Below, one piece after another: positions 4,767 to 11,177 of a stretch of DNA of 11,177 nt; position 1 is the first letter of the stretch; the number at the start of each line of letters is the position of its first letter. The stretch comes from Zymomonas sp. (lineage in GTDB: Bacteria; Pseudomonadota; Alphaproteobacteria; Sphingomonadales; Sphingomonadaceae). The DNA is taken from NCBI GenBank assembly GCA_027489105.1, contig JAIYAJ010000547.1, positions 1 through 11,177 on the forward strand, read 5' to 3'. A model generated the notes under the pieces. That model saw nothing but the letters and a program-made list of their open reading frames with translations, was not told where the DNA came from and did no database searches. Made by a program: the position numbers and the translations under genes.

Positions 4767-7157
4767 ATGACGCGATGGATCGGACCTGCGGCGTGGGGAA
4801 AGCGCGAAGCGCGGGCGGGCGACCGCCTCCCTTATGCAGCCCATGTCGACGACCACAGCCTGGCCTTGCGCGACGGCGCGCTGATGCGGTCGATCCACAT
4901 CGCCGGCTTGCCGTTCGAAACCGAGGATGCGGCGATGCTCAACCATCGCCTGGCGGTGCGCGAGGTCATGCTGCGCAGCATTCTCGATGCGCGTTTCCTG
5001 GTCTATCACCATGTCGTTCGCCGCCGCATTGCGCCCGAACTGGCGCCGATCGAGGCGGACCCGCTGTCGGTCGACATCGACGCGCAGTGGCGCGAGAGCC
5101 TCGCCACCAGGCGGCTCTATATCAACGAGCAATTCCTGACGATCGTGCGCCGGCCGGCGCGGGGCAAAAGCGGTTGGGCGGAAAAGCTGCGCCGTTCCCT
5201 GTCCACCGAGATCGACGCGGCCGACCTGCGCGCACTCGACGTCGCGACAACCTCGATCCTCGCCGCGCTCGAACCCTATGGCGCGCGGCTGCTCGGCCGT
5301 TATCCGCTCGAGGGTGGCCTCTGTTCGGAGCCGCTGGAACTGCTCTCGGCGCTGTACAATGGCGAGATGCGGCCGGTGCAGTCCCCCCCTGTGGACTGCG
5401 ACCTCGGCCACCATCTGCCCTATGCAAGGGTCAGCTTCGGGCTCGACGCGATCGAGACGCGCGGACCCGCAGGGCGCAGTTTTTCGGCGATGCTCGGCGT
5501 GAAGGACTATCCCGACGCGACCCGTCCGGGCCTGATCGACGGGCTGCTGCGCCTGCCGCACGAACTGGTCCTGACCGAGAGCTTCGCGCCGGTCGATCGC
5601 CAGGTCGCACGCGAGCGGATCGACCTGGCGCTGCGCCGTCTGCGCGTCGCGGACGAGACCGCCGGTGCCGAGCGCGGCGAAATGCTCGCGGCGCGCGACG
5701 CGCTGGGATCTGGGCAGGTGGGGTTCGGCGATCATCATCTGAGCGTCCTCGTGCGCGCGGCCGATCTCGGCGAACTCGACCGGGCGACGGCGCTCGCCAC
5801 CGCCGCCCTGACCGATGTCGGGGCGGTAGCGGTGCGCGAGGATGTCAATCTCGAACCCGCTTTCTGGGCCCAGTTTCCGGGCAATGAATCCTATCTGGTC
5901 CGCCGGGCCCTGATCTCGACCGCGAACGCCGCCGGCTTTCTGTCGCTGCACGGGCATCCGCTCGGCCGCGCGCGGGGCAATCATTGGGGCGATGCCGTCA
6001 CCATCCTGGAGACGACCGCCTCCACCCCCTATTTCTTCAACTTTCACGAGAACGACCTGGGCAATTTCACCGTCATCGGTCCCTCGGGCTCGGGCAAGAC
6101 GGTGGTGCTCAACTTCCTTGCGGCGCAGGCGCAGAAATTCGCACCGCGCACCTTCTTCTTCGACAAGGATCGCGGTGCCGAGATCTTCCTGCGCGGTGCC
6201 GGCGGACATTATGCCCGGCTGAGCCCCGGCACGCCGACCGGCTTCAATCCGCTGCTGCTGGCCGACACGCCCGTCAACCGCGCCTTCCTGCGCGACTGGC
6301 TGGCGCTTCTGGTCAAGGCGACCGGCCCCGAGGAGGTGGCTATCGTCGCCGAGGCGATCGATGCCTGCTTCGATCATGAACCCGTGCTGCGCCGGCTGCG
6401 CCATGTGAAGGAGCTGCTGGCGGGCGGGCGCCGTCCGCAGGCCGGCGATCTCGCTTCGCGGCTGGATCCGTGGATCGGACAGGGCGAGCATGGCTGGCTG
6501 TTCGACAATGCCCGCGACGCGCTCGACCTGTCGGTGCGCATCGCCGGCTTCGACATGACCGCGCTGCTCGACCAGCCCGAGTTGCGGACGCCGGCGATGA
6601 TGTACCTGTTCCACCGGATCGAGGAGCGGCTCGACGGCGAGCCGACGATGATCCTGATCGACGAGGGCTGGAAGGCGCTCGACGACCCGATCTTCGCCGC
6701 GCGGATCCGCGACTGGATGAAGACGCTGCGCAAGCGCAACGCGATCCTCGGCTTCGCGACCCAGTCTGCCCGGGACGCGCTCGACAGCCACATTGCGGCG
6801 GCGATCGTCGAGCAGACCGCGACGATGATCTTCACGCCCAATTCCAAGGCGCGGAGAGAGGATTATTGCGACGGCTTCGGGCTGACCGAACATGAACTAG
6901 ACCTGATACGTTCGCTGCCGTCGAGCAGCCGATGCTTCCTCGTGCGGCACGCCAATCATTCGGTCGTGGCGCGGCTCGATCTGTCGGCGATGCCAGCGCT
7001 GCTGACGGCGCTGTCCGGTCGCGAGGCGACCGTTCGCCGGCTCGACATGGTGCGCGCTGCCGTCGGCGACGATCCGGCGCGCTGGTATCCGATCGTTACT
7101 GGCGCTGCCTGGCCGCAAGGCGATCCCGAGGCCGGGATGTTGGAGGCTGCGGAATGA
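4767..7157 (+). CDS. virB4: VirB4 ATPase of the type IV secretion system
   Basis: A 796-residue AAA-type ATPase that powers pilus biogenesis and substrate transfer from the inner-membrane base of the apparatus. The length is normal for VirB4. The N-terminal half (about 1-400) is the CagE/TrbE/VirB4 domain. The C-terminal half carries Walker A G-P-S-G-S-G-K-T at 438-445 and Walker B M-I-L-I-D-E-G-W at 628-635, followed by a K-R-N-x-x-x-x-F-A-T-Q-S segment with the expected glutamine. No transmembrane segment is obvious, as in many VirB4 proteins that rely on VirB3 for anchoring. AGGAG sits 7 bases ahead of the ATG at 4767. The end overlaps the virB6 start by the four bases ATGA. All nucleotide-binding motifs are intact, so the enzyme should be active. 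Confidence 0.96.
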   Translation: MTRWIGPAAWGKREARAGDRLPYAAHVDDHSLALRDGALMRSIHIAGLPFETEDAAMLNHRLAVREVMLRSILDARFLVYHHVVRRRIAPELAPIEADPLSVDIDAQWRESLATRRLYINEQFLTIVRRPARGKSGWAEKLRRSLSTEIDAADLRALDVATTSILAALEPYGARLLGRYPLEGGLCSEPLELLSALYNGEMRPVQSPPVDCDLGHHLPYARVSFGLDAIETRGPAGRSFSAMLGVKDYPDATRPGLIDGLLRLPHELVLTESFAPVDRQVARERIDLALRRLRVADETAGAERGEMLAARDALGSGQVGFGDHHLSVLVRAADLGELDRATALATAALTDVGAVAVREDVNLEPAFWAQFPGNESYLVRRALISTANAAGFLSLHGHPLGRARGNHWGDAVTILETTASTPYFFNFHENDLGNFTVIGPSGSGKTVVLNFLAAQAQKFAPRTFFFDKDRGAEIFLRGAGGHYARLSPGTPTGFNPLLLADTPVNRAFLRDWLALLVKATGPEEVAIVAEAIDACFDHEPVLRRLRHVKELLAGGRRPQAGDLASRLDPWIGQGEHGWLFDNARDALDLSVRIAGFDMTALLDQPELRTPAMMYLFHRIEERLDGEPTMILIDEGWKALDDPIFAARIRDWMKTLRKRNAILGFATQSARDALDSHIAAAIVEQTATMIFTPNSKARREDYCDGFGLTEHELDLIRSLPSSSRCFLVRHANHSVVARLDLSAMPALLTALSGREATVRRLDMVRAAVGDDPARWYPIVTGAAWPQGDPEAGMLEAAE

Positions 7158-8329
7158 GAGGCTGTCCTCCGCTCTCGGTCGACGGCCCCGGCGGCATCGC
7201 CGCAGCGCTGCGAAGCGTCGATTGCGTCAGCAGCCAGGCCACCGCGGTCGCGTTCGGCCGCCTGTTCGGGGTCGAAAGCCAGTTGGGCCTCGTTTTGACG
7301 GCGATGCTGACGCTGTTCATCGGCTGGTTCGCGGTCGGCCTGCTGACTGGGCGGACGCGCCTGTCGCTCGCATCGCTGAGCCCGCGCCTCATGACGCTCA
7401 TGCTGGTGCTGACCTTCGCCACCTCCTGGCTCGCCTATCAGAGCGTCGTCTGGAATCTGGCGACCGGTGCTCCCGACCAGATCGCGGGCGTCCTGACGGG
7501 CGCGCGGGGTTCGGCCACGATGCAGTTCGCGGGGCGGCTCGACCAGCTCTTCGCGGCGATCGCCGAGGTCGCGGCAACCGCGCAATCCGATGCTTCGGTC
7601 GCAACTGCCAAGTCGATCGCGACGCCGGCCGATATGCTCTGGCTCGGCGCGCTGCTGCTGCTGATCGGCACGGTCGGGGTCCTGCTGGTCGCCCGCATCG
7701 CCCTCGCCGCGCTGCTGGCGCTCGGCCCGGTCTTCATCGTGCTGTCGCTGTTCGACGCGACGCGGGGGCTGTTCCACGGCTGGCTGCGCGGGGTAGCGAT
7801 GCTGGCCCTGGTGCCCCTGTTCACCGTCCTGATCGGCGGCGGAGCGATGGCGATGCTGTCGCCGGTCGTCTCAGGCCTTGGCGCTGGCGAACTGACGATG
7901 CGGTCGTCGGTCACCGTGTTCCTGGCGGCGATCGTCTATTGTGGGCTGATGCTGATGGTGTTCCGGACCGTTGCCACGATTGCGGCCGGCTGGGGGTTCC
8001 CCTCTGCCGGGACTGGAAACCCTTATGCCGATGGCCAGCCGCCGGTCACACATCCTGCGCCTGAAACACGGTCCTTCGAGTCCGTCACGTGCCCTGTAGA
8101 GGGCGATCGCATCCGCGCGATCCTTGCTGGCTTCGCGCCGATCGCGTCTTCGTCCCCGGACCCGTCGTCGATGCCCCATGGTGCCGGTGTCGAACGGCTC
8201 GCGGGTGCTCCGGTTCTGATGTCTGCGCCGCCCGGCGGCGGCGCTGTGACCCTCGACGGTCGCGCGAAGGGCCTCGGCAATCTCTATCGCCATGCGGCCA
8301 CGTCCATCTCCCGGGAGATTACCCTATGA
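7154..8329 (+). CDS. virB6: VirB6/TrbL-family polytopic T4SS channel protein
   Basis: A 391-residue inner-membrane protein with about six hydrophobic segments (roughly 44-65, 78-98, 161-180, 182-202, 214-236 and 252-275). A polar loop of about 60 residues lies between the second and third, where VirB6 proteins have their large periplasmic loop. The C-terminal 110 residues are soluble and Pro/Ser-rich, ending with a short basic L-D-G-R-A-K-G-L-G-N-L-Y-R segment. VirB6 forms part of the inner-membrane pore through which substrate passes. GGAGG lies 7 bases before the ATG, within the end of virB4, and the two genes overlap by ATGA. It is followed at once by virB9, with no virB7 or virB8 between. 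Assignment rests on topology and location as much as on motifs. Confidence 0.88.
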   Translation: MRGCPPLSVDGPGGIAAALRSVDCVSSQATAVAFGRLFGVESQLGLVLTAMLTLFIGWFAVGLLTGRTRLSLASLSPRLMTLMLVLTFATSWLAYQSVVWNLATGAPDQIAGVLTGARGSATMQFAGRLDQLFAAIAEVAATAQSDASVATAKSIATPADMLWLGALLLLIGTVGVLLVARIALAALLALGPVFIVLSLFDATRGLFHGWLRGVAMLALVPLFTVLIGGGAMAMLSPVVSGLGAGELTMRSSVTVFLAAIVYCGLMLMVFRTVATIAAGWGFPSAGTGNPYADGQPPVTHPAPETRSFESVTCPVEGDRIRAILAGFAPIASSSPDPSSMPHGAGVERLAGAPVLMSAPPGGGAVTLDGRAKGLGNLYRHAATSISREITL

Positions 8330-9060
8330 TCCGCTTCGTGCTCGGATTGAGCCTGCTGGCCACGGCCATCCCCGCTGCGGCGGAAGACCGGCGCATCCAG
8401 GCGCTGCTCTATGATCCTGCGGCGGTCGTGACCGTGGTCGGCCGTCCCGGCATCCAGTCCACGATCGAGTTCGCCCCTGACGAACGGATCGAGAATGTCG
8501 CGATCGGGGACTCGGCCGCCTGGCAGGTCACGCCGAACCGGCGCGCGAGCCTGTTGTTCCTGAAGCCGAACGCGGCTGCGACGCGCACCAACATGACCGT
8601 CGTCACCGATCGCCGCACCTATATGTTCGATCTGGTCGCGCCGCGCCGGGCCGCGAGCCCGCTCTACGCGCTGCGCTTCACCTATGCCGAGCCGCTCGCG
8701 ACGGAGATCGCGCCGATGCCCGCCGCCGCCCCGCCGCTGGTGCAGGCAAACCAGCGCCCGACCGCGCTCGATCTGCGCTTCGACTGGGCCGGCAAGGGCA
8801 AGTCCGCGCTGCTCCCCCGGCGCGCGTTCGACGACGGCCAGGCGCTCTATCTCGCGTGGGACAGCAGCGCCGCCATTCCGGCGATGCTGACCGTCGACGC
8901 GCAGGGGGTGGAGGGGCCCGTAAATTACAGCATGAAGGGGGATTATGTCGTGATCGACCAGATTCCGGACAGGCTGCTATTCCGTTCAGGGCAGGCGGTC
9001 GCGACGCTCAGCCGGGCCGGCGCAACCGCCACCACCCGCAGCGAGAGGGCGGCGCGATGA
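8326..9060 (+). CDS. virB9: VirB9/TrbG/CagX-family T4SS outer-membrane core protein
   Basis: A 244-residue secreted protein. Residues 1-21 are a signal peptide (hydrophobic 4-19, A-A-A before E-D-R). Two beta-rich domains follow, split by a Pro/Ala-rich linker near residues 128-145. Recognisable VirB9 blocks are Y-A-L-R-F-T-Y-A ahead of the linker and, in the C-terminal domain, R-R-A-F-D-D-G-Q-A-L-Y, I-P-A-M-L and V-N-Y-S-M-K-G-D-Y-V-V-I. VirB9 binds VirB10 and normally the VirB7 lipoprotein to form the core complex spanning the periplasm. No VirB7 is seen here, and VirB9 itself has no lipobox. GGGAG lies 8 bases before the ATG, inside virB6. The gene overlaps both virB6 and virB10 by ATGA. 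Confidence 0.93.
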   Translation: MIRFVLGLSLLATAIPAAAEDRRIQALLYDPAAVVTVVGRPGIQSTIEFAPDERIENVAIGDSAAWQVTPNRRASLLFLKPNAAATRTNMTVVTDRRTYMFDLVAPRRAASPLYALRFTYAEPLATEIAPMPAAAPPLVQANQRPTALDLRFDWAGKGKSALLPRRAFDDGQALYLAWDSSAAIPAMLTVDAQGVEGPVNYSMKGDYVVIDQIPDRLLFRSGQAVATLSRAGATATTRSERAAR

Positions 9061-10151
9061 AAGGGCAACTCATCCTGTCGCCGGTGGCCGACCGTGACCC
9101 CCGCACCTCGCTCGACGATCAGGCGCTGCTGCTGGCCAGTCGCAACGCCTTTCCCGTCGTCGCTGCCCGGCCGAGGCGATCAGACCGGGCGGGATTGCTC
9201 GCGGGCGGGGCGGTGGCGCTGCTGCTCGGCCTCGCGACCTTCTGGTCGATGAGCGGCCAGCGCCAGACATCCGCGCCTGTGCCGCCGTCGCCCGCTCGCC
9301 TTGCGGAAAGGCCGCCCGCGACTGTCGCAGAGCCGGCCCCGCCGCCGCCGTCCGCGATGGCCTTGCCGACCCGGCCTGCTCCTATGCCCTCCGTTCCCGT
9401 CAACCAGGTGACGCCGATGTCGTCGCCCGTGATGGTTTTCGACACCAGCACCGTCAGGGCCCTGCCGGCTCCGTCCGGTGCCGGCGTTCCGATGCCCGGC
9501 AATGCCCCGAAGGCGGCGGCAGGGCAGGGCCTGGGCGACAATGAGAGCTTCGCCGCGCGGCTGGGCGATGCCGGGGTCGAGACGGCGAGTGCGACGCGGC
9601 TTGCCGACCCGGCAAATACGATCACCCAGGGCACGCTGATCGCGGCGATCCTGGAGACGGCGATCGACAGCGACCTGCCGGGCTATGTTCGCGCCGTGGT
9701 CAGCCAGGATGTGCGGTCCTTCGATGGCAGCCGGATATTGATCCCGCGTTCGTCGCGCCTGATCGGCCAGTATAAGTCGGGCCTCGCCGCCGGGCAGACG
9801 CGTGCCTATGTGCTGTGGACGCGCCTGATCCGGCCCGATGGCGTGTCCGTCGCGCTGGCTTCGCCCGCGACCGACCATGCCGGTCGCAGTGGCCTGGGCG
9901 GTGAGGTGGACGGCCATTTCGGCAAGCGCTTCGGGTCCGCGATATTGTTGTCGGCCGTCGGCGGCCTGGGGGCGATCGCCTCGGGCGGCGCGTCGCTGAT
10001 CGTCTCGGGAGGGCAGAGCGCGGCGTCGGTCGCGGCGCAGCGCGATGCCCAGATACCGCCGACGATCCGGGTGCGGCAGGGCCAGCCAATCCGCATCTTC
10101 ACCGCGCGCGATCTCGACTTCTCCACCGTCGCCGAAGAGCCTGCGCCATGA
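9057..10151 (+). CDS. virB10: VirB10/TrbI-family T4SS core scaffold protein
   Basis: A 364-residue protein anchored in the inner membrane and reaching the outer membrane, linking ATP use to channel opening. It has a cytoplasmic tail (1-44), one transmembrane helix (about 45-64), a long Pro/Ala-rich periplasmic linker (about 68-150), and the TrbI beta-barrel domain from about residue 187 to the C-terminus. In that domain one can see I-T-Q-G-T-L-I-x-A-x-L-E-T-A, then R-I-L-I-P-R-x-S-R-L-I-G-Q-Y and the A-x-V-x-W-T-R-L-I-R-P-D-G type signature, all standard in VirB10. Near 300-325 a hydrophobic, Gly-rich stretch fits the helical antenna that makes the outer-membrane pore. The gene overlaps virB9 and virB11 by ATGA. 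Confidence 0.95.
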   Translation: MKGQLILSPVADRDPRTSLDDQALLLASRNAFPVVAARPRRSDRAGLLAGGAVALLLGLATFWSMSGQRQTSAPVPPSPARLAERPPATVAEPAPPPPSAMALPTRPAPMPSVPVNQVTPMSSPVMVFDTSTVRALPAPSGAGVPMPGNAPKAAAGQGLGDNESFAARLGDAGVETASATRLADPANTITQGTLIAAILETAIDSDLPGYVRAVVSQDVRSFDGSRILIPRSSRLIGQYKSGLAAGQTRAYVLWTRLIRPDGVSVALASPATDHAGRSGLGGEVDGHFGKRFGSAILLSAVGGLGAIASGGASLIVSGGQSAASVAAQRDAQIPPTIRVRQGQPIRIFTARDLDFSTVAEEPAP

Positions 10152-11116
10152 CGGTCGCTCTTCGCGCCGTGGACGACGGGAAGGACGTCTTCCTCTCCGC
10201 CTATCTCGGGTTGCTCGCGCCGTGGCTCGAACGGGAGGATGTCACCGAACTGCTGGTCAACCGGCCGGGAGAGCTGTGGGTCGAAGGCGGGGCGGGCATG
10301 GAGCGGCATGCGCTGCCTGCGCTCGATGCGCGCTTTGTCCGGCGACTGGCCGAGCAGATCGCACGTGTCAGCAACCAGGGCGTCAACCGGGAGCAGCCGC
10401 TGCTGGCGGCGACCCTTCCCGATGGTGCCCGGGTCCAGATCGTGGCGCCTACCGCGACGCGTGGCGACTGGGCGCTGGCGATCCGGCGGCATCGGTTGCT
10501 GGAGCGGCCGCTCGAAAGCTATGGCCACACCCTCGTTGCCGGCCAGCCGCCGCTCCCGCCCTTCGCGGCCGGGGGCGATCCGATCGCCTATCTGCGCGAT
10601 GCCGTCCGCCAGCGTCGGACGATATTGATCAGCGGCGGCACATCGACGGGAAAGACGACCTTCCTCAACGCCTTGCTGGGCGAAATCGGCGCGGAGGAGC
10701 GGCTCGTACTGGTCGAGGACACCCCCGAAATCCGCCTGCCGGTGACCAATGGCGTCGGTCTCGTCGCGGTCAAGGGGACGCTCGGCGAGGCGCGGGTGAC
10801 TTCGGACGATCTCGTCCAGGCGGCGCTGCGGCTGCGGCCCGACCGGATCGTGCTCGGCGAGCTGCGGGGTGCGGAGGTCGTCAGCTTCCTGCGGGCCATC
10901 AACACCGGTCATCCGGGTTCCTTCGCCACCATCCACGCCAATTCGCCGCGCGGTGCGCTGGAGCAGCTGGTGCTGATGGTGATGCAGGCGGGGCTTGGCC
11001 TGGGTCGCGACGACACGCTCGCTTATGCCCGCACCGTTATCGACATCGTGGTGCAACTCGACCGGAGTGGGGGGCAGCGCGGGATCGCGGCCGTGACCCG
11101 CACCGAAGACATCTAA
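10148..11116 (+). CDS. virB11: VirB11 traffic ATPase (P-type DNA transfer ATPase)
   Basis: A 322-residue hexameric secretion ATPase. The N-terminal domain (about 1-140) contains T-E-L-L-V-N-R-P-G-E-L-W-V, the usual VirB11 opening block. The C-terminal RecA-like domain has Walker A G-G-T-S-T-G-K-T at 163-170, the Asp box L-V-E-D-T-P-E, the Walker B region D-R-I-V-L-G-E-L-R-G around 232-241, and the His box G-H-P-G-S-F-A-T-I-H-A-N-S from 254. All catalytic motifs are intact. In the family, VirB11 works with VirB4 and the coupling protein VirD4 to move substrate and build pili. No VirD4 gene is next to it in this window. It overlaps virB10 by ATGA and ends the recognisable virB set, with a tatA start 16 bases downstream. 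Confidence 0.96.
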   Translation: MTVALRAVDDGKDVFLSAYLGLLAPWLEREDVTELLVNRPGELWVEGGAGMERHALPALDARFVRRLAEQIARVSNQGVNREQPLLAATLPDGARVQIVAPTATRGDWALAIRRHRLLERPLESYGHTLVAGQPPLPPFAAGGDPIAYLRDAVRQRRTILISGGTSTGKTTFLNALLGEIGAEERLVLVEDTPEIRLPVTNGVGLVAVKGTLGEARVTSDDLVQAALRLRPDRIVLGELRGAEVVSFLRAINTGHPGSFATIHANSPRGALEQLVLMVMQAGLGLGRDDTLAYARTVIDIVVQLDRSGGQRGIAAVTRTEDI

Positions 11117-11132
11117 GGCAGGAGACAGGCAC

Positions 11133-11177
11133 ATGGGTGGGTTGAGCATCGCGCATTGGGCGATCGTGGCGGTGGCG
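11133..11177 (+). CDS. tatA: TatA/TatE-like twin-arginine translocase subunit (5' end only)
   Basis: Only the first 15 codons are present, reading M-G-G-L-S-I-A-H-W-A-I-V-A-V-A. The pattern M-G-x-x-S-I-x-H-W-x-I-V followed by a hydrophobic run is the conserved N-terminus of TatA, whose short helix lines the Tat pore. AGGAG (11120-11124) lies 8 bases before the ATG. The gap to virB11 is 16 bases with no hairpin, so both may share a transcript. In many alphaproteobacteria tatA is followed by tatB and tatC, which would lie beyond the window. TatE, or an unrelated small membrane protein, cannot be excluded from so short a piece. Confidence 0.72.
   Translation, partial: MGGLSIAHWAIVAVA

Noticed and set aside
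4743..6893. Long open frame on the - strand opposite virB4
   Set aside because: Its translation is Arg/Gln/Asp-rich with no family motif, and it lies wholly antisense to a virB4 gene with intact motifs. Long antisense frames are expected in GC-rich DNA.
3562..11116. Integrative conjugative element or plasmid transfer region
   Set aside because: No relaxase, coupling protein, integrase, transposase, tRNA attachment site or flanking repeats are visible. The cluster abuts a tatA-like gene instead.
9806..11149. Long open frame on the - strand opposite virB10 and virB11
   Set aside because: No recognisable domain, with composition typical of a shadow frame. The + strand genes here have complete motifs and ribosome binding sites.
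1..11177. tRNA, rRNA, riboswitch or insertion sequence
   Set aside because: I found no cloverleaf-like segment, conserved riboswitch core, transposase or terminal inverted repeats, and the intergenic gaps are all shorter than 200 bases.

Overview
This is a GC-rich bacterial chromosome-like window, most likely from an alphaproteobacterium of the sphingomonad type (Sphingomonas, Sphingobium, Novosphingobium or a relative). That placement is inference. It rests on base composition and gene style: a TonB-receptor-like C-terminus beside a catabolic SDR and a GntR regulator, a Tat-lipoprotein intradiol dioxygenase, and a compact virB-type cluster ending at tatA. There is no rRNA gene or other marker to prove it.

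Left part (1-1617): the last residues of an outer-membrane protein, probably a TonB-dependent receptor, are followed by a hairpin. Then come a short-chain dehydrogenase/reductase and an FCD-type GntR repressor, both on the + strand. This looks like the end of a small regulated uptake and catabolism unit. A GC-rich hairpin separates it from the convergent neighbour.

Middle (1618-3380, - strand): an OmpR-family response regulator without a visible sensor kinase lies upstream of a secreted, lipid-anchored, Tat-exported protein with an intradiol ring-cleavage dioxygenase fold and all four iron ligands.

Right part (3562-11116, + strand): a tightly packed type IV secretion operon in the order virB1-virB2-virB3-virB4-virB6-virB9-virB10-virB11. 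The last four junctions are all 4-base ATGA overlaps, so the operon is probably translationally coupled. It encodes a wall-opening transglycosylase, a pilin, inner-membrane channel parts, two ATPases and the core-complex proteins. virB5, virB7, virB8, the virD4 coupling protein and any relaxase are absent from the visible locus. Sixteen bases after virB11 a tatA-like gene starts and runs off the window, so the T4SS operon seems to lead directly into the twin-arginine translocase genes.

The response regulator and the virB operon are divergently transcribed from one short intergenic region. That region holds an 11-bp-spaced direct repeat of the kind OmpR-family regulators bind. The regulator may therefore control the secretion operon, but this is only inference.
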